Shown: positions 23,501 through 35,921, counted from the first letter of the stretch. The stretch: 64,000 nt of DNA from Hypericum androsaemum (GCA_963995505.1 OZ023182.1:12888707-12952706), one strand, 5' to 3'. The notes: generated from the sequence alone by a model not told the origin. Numbers and translations are program-made.

Positions 23501-23746
23501 ATCAACACAAATATCCGATCCGAACGATCAGCTCCCGACGTTTAGACCTCACAAACCCTAATACACCGACAATCACCAAACATTTAATCCTTGTATCATA
23601 TTCTAGAGAGAGAGAGAGTTAGTTACGGAGTCGAGGAAAGAGACGGCGGCGCGACGGGCGTCGGGGGAGGATTGCCAGTCGAGAGCGGCGGCGATGGCCC
23701 CAGCCACATTGCTGGCTGCGGTATTGCTGCTCGCAACCTCCTCCAT
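14509..23746 (-). CDS. HST: HASTY, plant exportin-5 orthologue, 22 exons, about 1207 aa
   Basis: HASTY is a karyopherin-beta of the exportin-5 family that acts in microRNA biogenesis and movement and in nuclear export. Exons, all with GT-AG borders: 23746-23627, 23440-23339, 22536-22393, 22314-22234, 22127-22058, 21788-21718, 21624-21461, 21372-21301, 21201-20967, 20861-20799, 20705-20421, 20196-20083, 19108-18982, 18896-18727, 18640-18539, 17819-17716, 17620-17329, 17217-16973, 16376-15873, 15751-15460, 15372-15189 and 14591-14509. They sum to 3624 nt, exactly 1208 codons; Arabidopsis HST is of very similar length. The N-terminus is MEEVASSNTAASNV. Family landmarks are LQHLVRLRWEEL, EGDRRRLLLRGLTESLPEI, LELWSDDFEGKGDF, YSLLGEGNPK, GLSMTLGDPFF, EEKLLRDLTREM and SDRDPAPRQ-like RDRDPAPRQ. 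The last exon ends ETIGLAAIF. No stop or frameshift was found, so the gene looks functional. Confidence 0.95.
19380..19560 (-). mobile_element. Probable LINE 3'-end remnant inside HASTY intron 12
   Basis: On the minus strand, a sequence with a GTACCCCCAGGCGC block, then TTAATAC and TTATCAAAAG, resembles the 3' tails of plant L1-type LINEs. It lies within the 974-bp intron between exons 12 and 13 and does not touch splice sites. The identification is from general memory of such tails only. Confidence 0.35.
21660..21712. repeat. GA-rich low-complexity tract in HASTY intron 6
   Basis: GGGGA and (GA)n repeats fill most of a 93-bp intron. On the transcribed strand this is a CT-rich tract that begins soon after the donor site. 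Confidence 0.8.
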
Positions 23747-23876
23747 CAGCACTTTATCAGTATCGCAACCTTTTTTTCCCGCCGATCAAAAGAAGATTCT
23801 AGACTTCTCCTCCTCAGTCTAAGCCGAGCCGAGCCGAGCTGAGCTGAAGGAAAAGGGAAAGAGAGGGGAAGACGAG

Positions 23877-23910
23877 CTTCTTCTTCTTCTTCTTCTTCTT
23901 CTTCTTCTTT
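23877..23910. repeat. (CTT)n microsatellite in the HASTY 5' leader region
   Basis: About eleven CTT units ((AAG)n on the coding strand) lie about 130 bases upstream of the HASTY start codon, preceded by GAGCC repeats. The tract is probably in the 5' UTR or core promoter. Confidence 0.85.
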
Positions 23911-24846
23911 TGTGATATATATTGTTTAGGTTGAGAGGTTTTTACTTTTTAGTGACCCTCGGATTAGGCCGATACGGCGCCGCACGTGGAGGGGTCCTGA
24001 CAAAAAAGGAAAAAGGAAAGAAAGCCGTACTGCTAAAAAAATAGTTTAATTAATTTTGTAAAGAAATTTCAGCTATATTTGGAACTTGGATATCCGTACT
24101 GATATATTTGATCTCCTACTTTTGAAAATGAGAAATTGTTGGTTCTTATATCCATGAAGTATTAGATTCGATCATATTGAGTTTGTTATAAATGTTAGAA
24201 TATTCATTTTCGATCATGGGAATCCACTTTTCCTGTCTTGCTACTTATATTATTTTCCTGATTACACTAATTAAGAAAATGCCAACAAATAATTGACAAA
24301 CAATCCGAGAAGACCGACAAATACTTGGCAAACAAGGATTGGAAAAGACTTGATCTAAACTTCTGGATAACCGACCTCGTCAATTGGAATATATACGCAA
24401 CGTATAGTTGCCGGTAAGATGGAATATATATCAAAGAACAACCCTATGAACATACCCAAGGAAAGTTGCTCAACTTTTCCTTCTCTTCGAGTTGAAGCCA
24501 TTAGAAATACAATTGTGTTTTAAAGATCTTACCTAGCTCGAGCTCGAAGAATAGGATATCTCAACAGAAAAAAAAAAAGAGTGAAGCTTTGTCCACCCTG
24601 AAGAAAACTCCCAACTGAAGAGGAAAGTAAAGAACGAAATATACAACTGAAATAAGCAATTCTCACCACCAACAAAATAAACATCATTCCTTTCTCTAAG
24701 AATGGATTTCAGGTACATTTTTAACCAAACAAACAATGCGAGTGTCTTCTATTTGGAGCCGACAAAATCCTCTATTTATGTAATAGCTTTGTGTAAAATG
24801 GAACTGTGCAGTCAATTTTAGCAGCCGCATTAATCCCGTGTATCAT
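23911..24846. other. Intergenic DNA between HASTY and the kinase gene
   Basis: It should contain the HASTY promoter on the right of its start codon and the 3' UTR of the kinase gene on the far side. No coding sequence or known repeat was recognised. Confidence 0.5.
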
Positions 24847-27800
24847 CTAGGCTATGCTTTTCTTCCCTTTATAACCGGTATTCCCATTTCTGTCTCTGTG
24901 GCTTCTCGTTCTTCCTTCGTTTTTCTTCCGCCGTGGAGGAGCGGTCGCGCTATCGACCAACGGGCCTGACCATGTCTGGATTGGCTCTTTTGAGTAGGTA
25001 AATGATGTGGAGGAATACGGGATGTCGGCTGGAACAAATGCAGGATCAATATGACTGGATGCACCCAAGGGATAACCAAGTGCTCCATCCTGGTGCGGAG
25101 GTGGGAACTTCTCGCTCTTGCTCTTTGCATTTGCATGGGTGATTAGTCGCCTTCTCTGTCTCGAAAAGAAACCAGCGGGACAAACAAGACAAGAATCAGA
25201 TGGTGTTACACTACTATCAACAGAATTGATGGCAAGAGAGTTGCAGGAAAAAAAAAAGCAAACTTACATCAATATTGGATTGAATCTCTGCATTGGCTTC
25301 TGGCATAGCCATTGCCCTGGGAGCACGATCTCGTGTTCGTGGTTTCTTTGCTGCATCCACCTGTGCTTTAGCTGCGGCTCTCAGTCTGCAAAGACACATT
25401 AAAAGAATTTAATAAGCTGACGTGTAGCAAACACAAGGAATGTGCAGATGCTTGATACGATTTCTAATGCCAAATAAAAAGTGCAAAAGACAATGGATGA
25501 GCTGGAGGCACCTTCGACCTTCGTCATCTCGTCTCTTGGCATCTATCTCCTTAGTCGGAGGATACTTTGGTAGGCTGGAAGGTTCACATGCATAAGGTTC
25601 CGTACTGAAGAACTGCAATAAGAAGAATTGCACACAGTAACATACTTAAACACCAGCTTGATACTGGAGATCTTGCAGAGTTTGTCAAAGATGCACTGTA
25701 AAATTTAGCAAAACTAAATAAATTCATTGAACAACTGTTAACATCTGACAAGTCCGATGCATAGTAAATGCAATTGGCAGGAGAAACCAGATCTTGTAGA
25801 TGCATAGCAAATGCCAAAAAGTATCAGACATAGAGGGGGGAATTGAAATTAGGAACAATATTAAACCCATATACAGATCATACCTCACTGTTCAGGGCAT
25901 CAGTTGCGGTCTGACGTCGTGCTGGATCAATTGTAAGCAGAGTTTCAATGAGGGGAAGTGCGGATGGCGGAAAATCTTTAAATGTTTCTTTGATGCTTCT
26001 TTTGTAGGGTTCTCGAGGTTTGAACAATGTTGCATTTGGCAATTTATACTTTTTCCAGTACTCGTCGGATGGTGAACCGCATAGCTTGTAGATTTTATGT
26101 AGTTGCTCCACCTGAGTCCATGGAAACACAAGCCTCATCATTAACAGATCCAACAATTTTTGTGTATGTACATGCCACAATTATTAGCATCAATCTTATA
26201 GCATAAAGTATAATATAGAATTTTCCGACCAAAAAAGTAAATATAGAATTTGCTAGATGGAGACAGGTTGACGGAATCAGTGGAAGAGGAAAGTGAATAC
26301 TAGTGCAGATATACACGAAGATGTCAGTAACATCATTCTATCCCTGGTAAGATCGGAAATAGTTGTACAAAACAACACACAAGAGTCTAGATGGTGAGAC
26401 CAAAAATGGCATGGTGACAAATTTAGAAGTCGCTTAACTTCTTATTTCTGCTATATTCAAGTGTCTTTTTTCCAACTTGGAAAAAGTTTATTTTTCCTCC
26501 AGAGTCTTATTGTGGGCTTCTCTACCTAAGGCAGGTTCAAAGACAAAGATATAATATAAAGGAACATCATGTACATATGTTGCACCCAAGTTTACCCTTT
26601 TTTGGAATCAATAATTTAATAGGACTCAGCTCATAATTCGTGCAGAGCATCTATGAGTTTTGATAGTAGGATAAAGCTTGAAAAGGAATTGCATGAAGTA
26701 TTGACAAGTACCTCAGTACGCCCGGGCATAATGGGCTTCCCAGCTAATAACTCAGCTAATATACAACCTGCACTCCAAAGGTCCACACCCACACCATATT
26801 CAGTAGCTCCAAGTAGAAGCTCGGGAGGTCGGTACCACAGAGTAACAACTCGACTGGTCAATGGATGCTTGCGATTGGGATCATAAAAAGTTGCCAATCC
26901 AAAATCAGCAATCCGAAGAACTCCTTCACTATCAATCAGAAGATTTGATCCTTTAATATCACGATGGAGAACACCTCGATTATGACAGTGTTCAAGTCCA
27001 GATAATAGTTGACGCACATAACATTTAACCTGACAAGCAACCGAATGACACATGTTAGATGACAACTGATCTAATGCGACTACCACCAAGTACTTGTATC
27101 ATCACTCCTCTGCAGAATCAGGCTGACCTGAGGTTCGGTGAACTTTATCTCCGGGCTTGCAGCAAGTCCAGCCAAATCATGGTCCATATATTCAAATACC
27201 AGATACAAGCTGCAGGACATCCTTGACGTGACTAAGCCTTCTAGCTTGATGACATTCTGATGATCCAATCTCCGCAGGATAAGAATCTCTCTAGCCATGA
27301 ATTTAACGCTCTCAGGTTCCAAATTATCAAAACGGACCTTTTTAAGAGCCACGACTTTCCCTGTTATCATATCTCTTGCTTTATACACATTACTATAAGT
27401 TCCTGATCCAATCTGCCAGGAAAAAATGTATAGACCGGCTGAGAAAGAATCAAACAGAACGAAATTCAAAAGTGGAAAATGAAAACAAGTACTCTCAAAT
27501 CCACAGTTTCTTATCATTAAATTAGCTTCAAAAACCTCCTTACTGGGCACTCGCACTAGATTCAAAACTGTTGATCCACTGAAACAACAACCATACCAAC
27601 CTTGTCAATCTTCTCGAATGTGTCAGCCCGCCGAGGGATCCATCCATTGAGAGCTTCACCACACACTGCAGATAGCCAGGGCGGCCACCCAGCCGCCACC
27701 TGCTCACCGTGAAGATGCTTGGGCAGGTTGCTCAGCCTAGGGTTCGGCCTCGACCGCCTCTTGTCTCCCCCAGGTTTCTTGTCACCATCCACCCTCTCAT

Positions 27801-27963
27801 CCTTCTGCGCATCCTCATTTTGGAACTCAGAAACGCTGCTGGTTTCGGTCTTTGCTACCGAAACCGAATCCAACCTCCTGCTGGATCCAGCCTGGAGGTT
27901 CTTGCCCTCTTTGGACCCGGAAACTACACCAGAGGGCAGCTCTCTACCAAAAACACACCCCAT
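24847..27963 (-). CDS. CDK-like serine/threonine kinase (CDKC/IBS1-like, MGC-type), 7 exons, 573 aa
   Basis: Exons are 27963-27601, 27412-27128, 27029-26712, 26111-25884, 25612-25512, 25385-25268 and 25155-24847, summing to 1722 nt (574 codons). The N-terminus MGCVFGRE suggests N-myristoylation and palmitoylation, as in the plant CDK-like group that includes At1g54610 and IBS1. A basic linker ends at FEKIDK. The kinase domain spans about residues 120-405: glycine loop IGSGTYSNVY, VALKKV, HRDIKGSN, DFGLA, TLWYRPPELLLG and DLWSAGCILAELL. All catalytic residues are present. The C-terminal tail has FFSTEPYACEPSSLPKYPP and RRRLITHANAKSKSEKFPPP, conserved in this group. It probably acts in membrane-linked signalling or transcription; the substrate is unknown. 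No defect was seen. Confidence 0.93.
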
Positions 27964-28915
27964 TTAATACACCTAATCCTCATTTCTCAACATTTCCCAT
28001 GTGGGTTTCTCTCCATGATCAACAACCAATCACTGCAAATTAACAAGTTTGTCTCAGAAAGGAAGTTAACACAATTGTTTCAAAGTCTCAACATTTCCCA
28101 AGATTGGCCGAAACCCAGAAAGAAAAGCAGGTCAAAGAGATCAAAAGAACAAGACTTTACAATTCGGGGAAGCTCAAAATGATACTTACTACAAAACCAA
28201 AGTCAAAAGTGATCCACGCCAGGTCCAAGAGGAAGGATCAAGATTGGAAATTTGGGGAGAAGAAGCAACTGGGTCTATTGAAGTGTGAAAAATAAGAGTG
28301 ATCCAATAAGAAAGATGGAAACTTTGGAGAGAGAGAGAAAGGGTGTGATTGAATCTGAACAAGAAAGCGATGGATGAAGGGTACTAAAATCCCAATCTTA
28401 GTGAAGGTTTGGACTTTCTTTTGGTCCTTTTTTTTTCTTTTTTGGTTTGTTTATAAATTTGGTTAGGCCTCTATAGGGATTCCCCCCTCGGACAAGATCA
28501 AGATTCCAAGAAGAAGCGAGAGTTTTCTAAAAAAAGAGAAAAAAGCGAGAGAGAGTGCGGAGGGAGATCAGTTTTGTTCCAACTTCCAAGTCAAACCCTT
28601 CCCCACCCCCACCTCGCAACAACATGGTTAAATTCGGCGAGGACTGTCTTATTGATGAAGACTAACATAAATTAATATTATTATATATATAAATTAATAT
28701 TATTTTACATATAAATTAATATTATTTTATATGTAAATTAGTCTCATGCAAACTAATTTCAAATCAATATTATTTGATAGATTATTGACTATCAGATTTA
28801 AAGACAATCAAATTTGACAGCCCAAATTTAGTCCCTTTCGTATGGATATTTTTTATGTAGTTTTTACTAAATCCAAAACCCGCAGCAACAAGCTCTCTTC
28901 AAGTCTTTTTCTTTT
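27964..28915. other. Upstream region of the kinase gene
   Basis: The sequence is purine/pyrimidine-biased with GAGAGAGAGAG runs near 28330 and 28545 on the plus strand, typical of plant 5' leaders (CT-rich on the coding strand). No other gene was recognised. Confidence 0.5.
28669..28740. repeat. AT-rich tandem repeat, period about 23 bp
   Basis: Units of ATAAATTAATATTATT with a short variable spacer occur about three times, followed by a partial unit. No gene lies across it. Confidence 0.7.
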
Positions 28916-29889
28916 GGGTAAATTATTCTAAATCTCTGGGATATACTTAAAGAGACTATTTGATCCTTCTATTTCGAAAATGCATGTAGCCGTTTCCGTA
29001 GTTTAGTTAAATTGTACTCACGAGTTCTTGGTTGACATCATCGATCATTTTTAAAAGTAAATAATTCATATACCCTAAAAGAATAAAAAATATTTAATTA
29101 AATAAATTCTGGCGAAGAAATTCTTGCTCCGAGATGCAGGTGCCGGAGCGAAACCATCCCGGCGACAGTGAGGGGGAGGTCGCTGATCATGTTGTTATTG
29201 TAGAGGTTGAGAACGTGGAGGTTCTTGAGCCCAACGAGTTGGGCCGGGAAGTAAAGAAGACGGCGACCTGGATGAAGCGGTAGTTGATGTGTGGAAGAGG
29301 GAGGTCGGCCTCCTCTCCACTAGCAACTTCGCCCACCGCTTTGTCGACGAAGCTTATTTTGTCATACTTGCAAAGAGTCGATGAGCTGCAAAAGCACAGC
29401 CTCGTCGTCGCTTACTACTGTACCACTTCTGATTTCCCTTAATTTTTTAATTCTGTTTTTTTGAATTTAGAAACCCTTTTGTTTTATGGCTAAAGTTGGA
29501 GACTTTCTCAATTTTAGGTCGTCTTTACGTGATGAAGAAGGGTCTACAGATACCCCAAGGCGAGCGGACGTTCTGCCAGGTGTGCTTTCATCCCGACGGG
29601 GCCCCACCAGTGCGTTCGACCCCAGAGACAGGTTCTGGAGATACCTGAGGTGAGAGATGTTTGGGGAGACGATCCGGTGAGGTTGAGGAACCTATACACT
29701 TTGTTCCTCCAGGTTAATCTGGGATTGATTTGGTTAGTGGTGCTTGTGGATTTAGTTTGTTCTCATAGATCTCCATTTTTTAGTTTGTTCTCTTATGAAA
29801 TTAGTTCTTCGGAGAAGATGATCGGAGGCTTGAGTCGATCGAAGAAGATGACCAGAAGATTGAGTTAGAAGGTATAAAAGTCATTTCAA

Positions 29890-29921
<32 letters not shown>

Positions 29922-30057
29922 ACTGATTGATGATGTCAGCAAGAGATCCAGAGTATAATTTAACCAAATTATGGGAACAGCTACATGCATTTCTGAAATA
30001 CAAGGACCAAATCATCTATTTGAATATATATCCAAGAGACCTGAAGGTAATTTACCC
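28916..30057. mobile_element. Pack-MULE-like element 1 with plant gene fragments (1142 bp)
   Basis: Ends are GGGTAAATTA at 28916 and the reverse complement TAATTTACCC at 30057. The terminal inverted repeats run about 140 bases or more with roughly three quarters identity, sharing AATGCATGTAGC and TGACATCATC. The flanks carry TTTTCTTTT at 28907-28915 and at 30058-30066, a 9-bp target duplication, though low in complexity. The core is more GC-rich than the ends and resembles spliced plant gene sequence. No transposase is inside. Long inverted repeats, a 9-bp duplication and host fragments fit the Mutator-like Pack-MULE class. Confidence 0.75.
29112..29262 (-). pseudogene. Fragment of an LRR receptor kinase ectodomain (CLV1/BAM type) inside element 1
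   Basis: Read on the minus strand it gives PAQLVGLKNLHVLNLYNNN, then DLPLTVAGMVSLRHLHLG. This has the LRR spacing and the NLRVLDxYNNNLTGxLP...LRHLHLGGN pattern of CLAVATA1/BAM receptor kinases. Only about two leucine-rich repeats are present, with no signal peptide, membrane segment or kinase. To the right (about 29270-29880) are further GC-rich pieces that I could not assign. Confidence 0.55.
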
Positions 30058-30066
30058 TTTTCTTTT

Positions 30067-31389
30067 TCCTTTTCAATTTCTCTTACATGTGAAATTTTTT
30101 GGCCAAATTGGGCTTGCTTTTGGTTTTGTTTTCTTTTTTTGAGGTTGGTGACATGGTACACCTGCTTTGGATAACAATGTCGTCGTGTTAAATTGCAAAC
30201 TCATTGATGTTTGTTAGGTTTGTTTGGAGAAACTTTGGGGTTGAATCCAAATAACCACCAAACATTGCATCACTTCTTGAGAATTTTTTTAGGGGTACTT
30301 ATTGATAATTGGATATGAGCTTCATACCAATAGTGGTAAGAAGATTTTCGCCAAATAATAATTATGAATAGAATTTTATGGTGATTTTTTTATGGAAAAT
30401 GACAATATGTGTACTATTAATATGTCAAAAATTATTTGGTCTAACGGCACAAGGCGTTGAAGAATTTTATGAAGGTACAGAATTCAAATCTACCATGATG
30501 TAAACATTTAACTTTCAAAAAAATATTTGTAAATAACGTTTAGGAGATAGAAAATGAACCGGATGAACCATAAAATTCTCATGCGAGCCATACCCAAATT
30601 TTCTGGATATCGCATGTTATCGAAACATTTATTTGCTTGCGATTAGCACATCCTTAGCATACCATGTTGAAACATCTTTTAATTTAGAGCTACGCACACT
30701 TCCTATGTATCATGAAAAGAAGATAAAACTAAATTCAGCCTCAAAAAATGACGATTAGATGGAAAAAAATACTTGACATCTGCTATAATTTAATTATTGA
30801 TCCCGTAAAAAGAACTTTTTTGGGTCAAAAGTTCATTCTCCAATTCAATTGCAACAGAAAAAGCCTTCTTCTCAGTAATGGTTTTTTGTTGTTGAGAAAG
30901 TTCTCGGTAATGGATCAAGGTTGCTTCAGCTGCAGGGAATTCCAATCAGTAACGTTTCTTTGACTTTTTAATGTTACCCACAGCCATAGATCGTAGATCT
31001 CATTTTTAAAGTTTTTAATATTACTAGGCCAATTAATTCAAATTCGACTAGACTTTTTCTAACAAGTATTTAACACTGTTGAGTTCCTAACAACTTGAAC
31101 TCGAGATCTGATTAACTAGAATAATTGTCTCACCAATTAACCTAAATGTTTATTGGTGTATCTAACTTTTGCCTTGCAGTGTAATATTTATGAGGCTACC
31201 ATATGTTTTTAAGGACCTAACTTCCCCTGATTGAGGGGAACAATTAGTGGAAGACCATCAGTCTGGCATCCACGATAAGGAATCGAAGTTTGAAGAGAGA
31301 GAGAGAGCAACCACAACGATCAAAACGTTCTTGCCGTAACATTTTTTTAAGTATCGTTGAGCCAGCCTAATATGTACATTAGGTTACGT
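30067..31389. other. Intergenic AT-rich DNA with a probable old SINE
   Basis: No gene was recognised. Short GA repeats lie near 31290-31310. Confidence 0.5.
30428..30530 (+). mobile_element. Probable degraded tRNA-related SINE
   Basis: It resembles the better-preserved SINE at 41576-41683: a box-A-like TTTGGTCTAACGGC, AAGGCGTTGAAGAATTT, a box-B-like AGAATTCAAATCT, then a T-rich tail with A-runs. No clear target duplication was found. Confidence 0.5.
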
Positions 31390-34300
31390 AAGCTTAAACC
31401 TAATCCGCTAATTGTATGGGCCTTCCCTTGACGATCCATATGTTGAAAGGCCTTGTTCGAAAACATTCTCCCAAGCTCGTTTTTCTGATGGAAACTAAAA
31501 ATCAAAGGAAGATGGTTGATAAGATTCGTCGCAACTGTAGATTTGATCATGGCTTTTATGTTGATCCCCGGGGACGCTCCGGGGGTTTGGCATTATGGTG
31601 GACTAATGACATTAACCTGGAGATTATTAGTAGTTCTAAAAATTGCATCGAGGTATCCTGCTCCCTGTCCAAGGACTTTGTTCGTTGTTCCATTTCCTTT
31701 GTGTACGGGGAGCCGGATTCGGCTAGAAAGAAGCGGTTCTGGCAGAATTTTCAATACTCTTGCAGGGATCCTTCTGATCCTTGGCTGTGTATTGGGGATT
31801 TTAATCTCATCACTTGTTCGGATGAACGTTGGGGGGGGAACCCCCCGGATTTGTGGCAAATGAACTTACTTCGTGATTTTATCCATTTTGGCGAGTTGTT
31901 GGACCTTGGTTTCAAAGGAAGCCCCTTCACTTGGTCCAACCTTCAATTCGACCAGGATAATATGCTCCAACGCTTGGATCGCGGTCTTTGTAATGTTGCT
32001 TGGCGGAACCTTTTCCCTAAAGCTCAGTTGGTTCACGGTCCGATTGAGGGTTCTGACCATTGTTTTCTGCTTTTAAATACTTTGTTTTCAAAAATAAAAA
32101 AACGTCTGTTTCGTTTTGAAGAATTTTGGACGAAAGAGGAGGATTGTTTGGCTGTTATTGATCACTCCTGGTCACACTTGGTGATCGGTAATCCTTCTTT
32201 TGTGTTTAATCGGAAACTTAACTTTTGTTCTAATGATTTGCTTTTGTGGAACAAAAACAGGTCTGATAACCGTCGTTGGCGGATCGAAGTCTTGACTGAG
32301 GAGCTCGTGAATGTCCAGAAGTCGAACCATGCGCTTCAATGTAAATCTTCTGAAGTTCGTATCAAGTCAGAATTGGCGGGTCTATACGAAAAGGAGGAGA
32401 TTTATTGGCACCAACGTTCGCGAGTCCGATGGCTTATGTGGGGGGATCGAAACACAAATTTTTTCCACACATCCGCCACTCACCGCCGTCAGGTAAATCA
32501 GATTGTTAAGCTCAAAGATCCACTTGGAAATTGGGTCGAGGATGAGCAAATTTTGAAAAACTTGGTTCAGGATCATTTTAATTCCCTCTACACGAATGAT
32601 GTTAATTCTGATCCGACTAGGATTCTGAATTGCATCCCTGAGTTGGTTTCTATTGATATGAAAATTGATTTGCTCAAACCAATCTCCATTGAGGAAATTA
32701 AAACTGCTACTTTTGACATGGGTGGGACTAAGTCGCCGGGGCCCGATGGATTTTCTGGTATTTTTTATCAAAAATATTGGAACATTGTTTCGGTGGACTT
32801 GATTGCTCTGGTGCGTAATTGTTTTGAATCTGGGCTTGTCCCGCCTGATTTAAACAAGACTTACATTTGTTTGATTCCTAAAGTTAAACATCCTGAAGAT
32901 ATCCATGGTTTTCGTCCGATTGGCCTGTGTAATTTTGCTTATAAGGTCTATTCTAAAGTTTTGGCCAATCGGTTGAGACCGTGGATGAATTCTATCATTT
33001 CTGAATGTCAAGGGGCTTTTGTGAAGAATAGATGCATTCATGATAACATTATCATTGCTCACGAAGCATTTCATTGTCTTAAATCATCTAACAATAGGTT
33101 TTCAAGTTCTATGGCCATTAAACTGGATCTTAAAAAGGCGTATGATCTTGTTAGTTGGAAGTTTTTGGAACGTGTGATGGTGAAGCTTGGTTTTCCTTTA
33201 AAATGGATTACTTGCGTTATGAGTTGTATTCTATCTACTTCTTATAGCATCCTTTTTAACGGTGAACCTCTTCCTTGGTTTCATACGACGAGGGGAATTA
33301 GGCAAGGGGACCCATTATCCCCTTTCCTTTTTCTGTTCGTTTCCGATGCCTTCGCCCATTATGTGAACTCTGCTAAACTCTCAGGTGCTATTAGTGGTTT
33401 TGCTTTTAATCGAAATTGCCCTTCGCTGACTCATATTTTATTTGCAGATGATACTTTGATGTTTGGTCGTGCTACCGTTCACGAGGCTAGGAATCTTAAA
33501 TCCCTCCTTGTGAATTTTACGCATATGTCGGGCCAGGCTATCAATTTTAGTAAATCTTGTATATTTTTCTCAAAGCTTGAGTCGGCTGATCGGAGGGCAG
33601 AAATTTCTAACATTTTGGGTATGGTGCAGATGGCTCCGAACGACATGTATCTAGGCCTTCCTTCAATTTGGGGGAGATCAAGGAAAGATGCGCTTAATTT
33701 TATCTATGAAAGATTTCTTTCCAAGATACAGAGTTGGAAACAAAAACTTCTTTCTATGTCGGGTCGTGAAGTTCTTATCAAGTCGGTATTGTCTTCCATT
33801 CCGTGCTATTCTATGCAATGTCTTTTGTTCCCTACCACTTTCTGTGCCAAATTGAATAGTTTGATCGCTCAATTTTGGTGGTCGGGTGACATTGATATTA
33901 AGAAGATTCATTGGCTTAGTTGGGAAAAGTTAACTTGTTCCAAAAAATCTGGTGGCCTCGGCTTTAAAGACTTAAGGTTTTTTAATGTCGCTTTGCTGGC
34001 CAAGCAGGCCTGGCGTATTGGAAATGCACCGACTTCCCTTTGTTATCGCATTCTTAAAGGTTTATATTTCTCTTCCTCTAACTTTTTCAATGCTGCCAGA
34101 GGACGAAAATCCTCGTGGATTTGGACAAGTTTGTTTAGAGGAAAAGAAGCTCTTTTGGAGGGTTTGGTGACTAGGATTGGTGATGGAAGAGAGACAAATA
34201 TCTGGAAGGATCAATGGATCCCATCTCTACCTTTTGGCAGGCTTACTGTTCGGGAAACCCCCTGTCATCTTGTCACCCTTGTTTCTGATTTAATCTGTCA

Positions 34301-35548
34301 ATCTACTAGGAGCTGGAAGACTGATTTACTTCTGAATTTGTTCTCACAGGAGGAACAAGTGGCTATTTCTTCCATTTCCTTGGGTAGAAACCCTATCCAA
34401 GACCGTCTCGTATGGAAGCATGGAGCTGATGGGTGTTACTCAGTTCGTAAAGGATACTACATATTAAAATCCCAGCAAGTTCGTGCCTCAAGAAATTTGG
34501 CAGCTGATGTTCCTGAGTTTCATCATGCGTCGAATTTTTGGACTAAAGTTTGGAAGGCGAAAGTTCCTCCTAAAATCCAAAATTTTATTTGGAGAGCCAT
34601 TCGGAATGGCCTCTCTACGACGGAGAACTTGTTTCGAAGACATCTTTCTCCCTCTCCCCTTTGTCCCATTTGTGGTCTTGCTAATGAAACTGTCATCCAC
34701 CTTATTTTTCTATGCCCCCATGCAAGGGCTACATGGCTTTGTAGCAGCTTGGGTTTACGTTTTAATTATCATGTGCATGAGAATATTGGTGATTGGATGA
34801 CTGATTTTTTTGCGATGATTGATCCTGATGATTGGAATTACCTGATTTCTAGTGCCTTTCACTTGTGTTGGTACATTTGGTTGGCTAGGAATGATTGTCT
34901 TTTCAATGATGTTGTACCTGATCCGATTGCCATAGCACGTCGTGCTTCTTATTGTAGCTCGGAATCTTTGCAGGTACTAGGTACCTCTTCGCGGTTTCAA
35001 CAAACCGGAACTAACCTAGCTTCGTCTTGGATCGCACCGGCGGTGGATTCTTGGAAGCTCAACTGTGATGCCTCTTGGTGGGATGCTACTTCTCAGTCAG
35101 GAATTGCAGCGGTTGCTAGAGATTATTCAGGCCTACTCCACTGTGGCCATACCAGTTTGTGTAGTGCAGCTTCTCCTCTCGAAGCCGAACTAAGAGCGAT
35201 TTAAGCCGCTCTTGATTTAGTCGCCTCAAACTTTGCTTGTGATGTGTCTTCCGTGGAGACCGACTGCCTGGTGGCAGCCTCTATTTTGAAGTCCATTGGC
35301 CCTTGTCCGTGGCTTTTGGAACCTCTAGTTCAAGACATTAAACATGCTTTGTTTGCCTTACCATTGTGTAAAATTATCATTATTCCGCGATCTCTTAATC
35401 GAGTCGCGGATTGGCTTAGTAAACAAGAGAGATTAGGTCTTCTTCCAGGGGATTGGTCACATCTCCATCCCTTGGAACTAGATGCTCTTTTGTTTACAGA
35501 CTTTCCTATTTGATTCTAATATATATGTTCTTTGTTCTTCAAAAAAAA
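31390..35548 (+). mobile_element. L1-type LINE, ORF2 nearly intact, 5'-truncated, with A-tail
   Basis: The element has an AP-endonuclease, reverse transcriptase, zf-RVT and RNase H in one frame apart from a single stop, and ends in an A8 run at 35541-35548. No ORF1 (gag-like) is present. Coding similarity starts at about 31408 with NC(M)GL, where the family has NCRGLG, so the element is truncated near the start of ORF2. No target duplication was identified around the A-tail and the presumed 5' end. Confidence 0.9.
31416..35513 (+). pseudogene. LINE ORF2: endonuclease, reverse transcriptase, zf-RVT, RNase H (one stop)
   Basis: The frame runs to a TAA at 35202-35204, then continues in the same frame to 35513. 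The endonuclease shows CIGDFNLI and EGSDHCF (the catalytic SDH). The RT shows HGFRPIGLCNFAYKV, IKLDLKKAYDLVSW, GIRQGDPLSPF and the catalytic ILFADDTLMF. The zf-RVT domain follows with FWTKVWKAKVPPKI and CPICGLANETVIHLIFLC. RNase H shows LNCDASW, then SPLEAELRAI, stop, AALDLVASN. The stop sits where a codon such as CAA is expected. All core catalytic motifs remain. With over 1,360 codons and one stop, the insertion is likely young. Confidence 0.9.
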
Positions 35549-35921
35549 GGTAACCAAATATTCATTCTTTGTTGTTGCTGATTTATTTAGTTTTATCTTA
35601 GGCCCATGTCATCTCTAGCAAGCATGGGCCAAAGGGAGAACAGAGCTTGTTGTCCCTATCTTGTTCAGATTATTATGGACAAGGATATTTCCATCATGTA
35701 ATATTTTGTATGATGTGATTATGTAAAAATTTCTATTGAATTATAATTCATTTGTAACCGAGAGGAGAACTTTAGTTGATCACGTATTCAGCACTTTCTT
35801 GGATGATGTTTTCAAAATGGAAGTAGATTTGGCACTACCCATACCCAATATATTTATTCTGTAATTTTGGTTCGTATTGCAGCCTACAATTACGAAAGTG
35901 GGGTCTATGTGATCCTTATCT
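35549..35921. other. Intergenic DNA between LINE and element 2
   Basis: No gene was recognised. A GGCCCATGTC...GCATGGGCC imperfect palindrome lies near 35601-35631. Confidence 0.45.
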
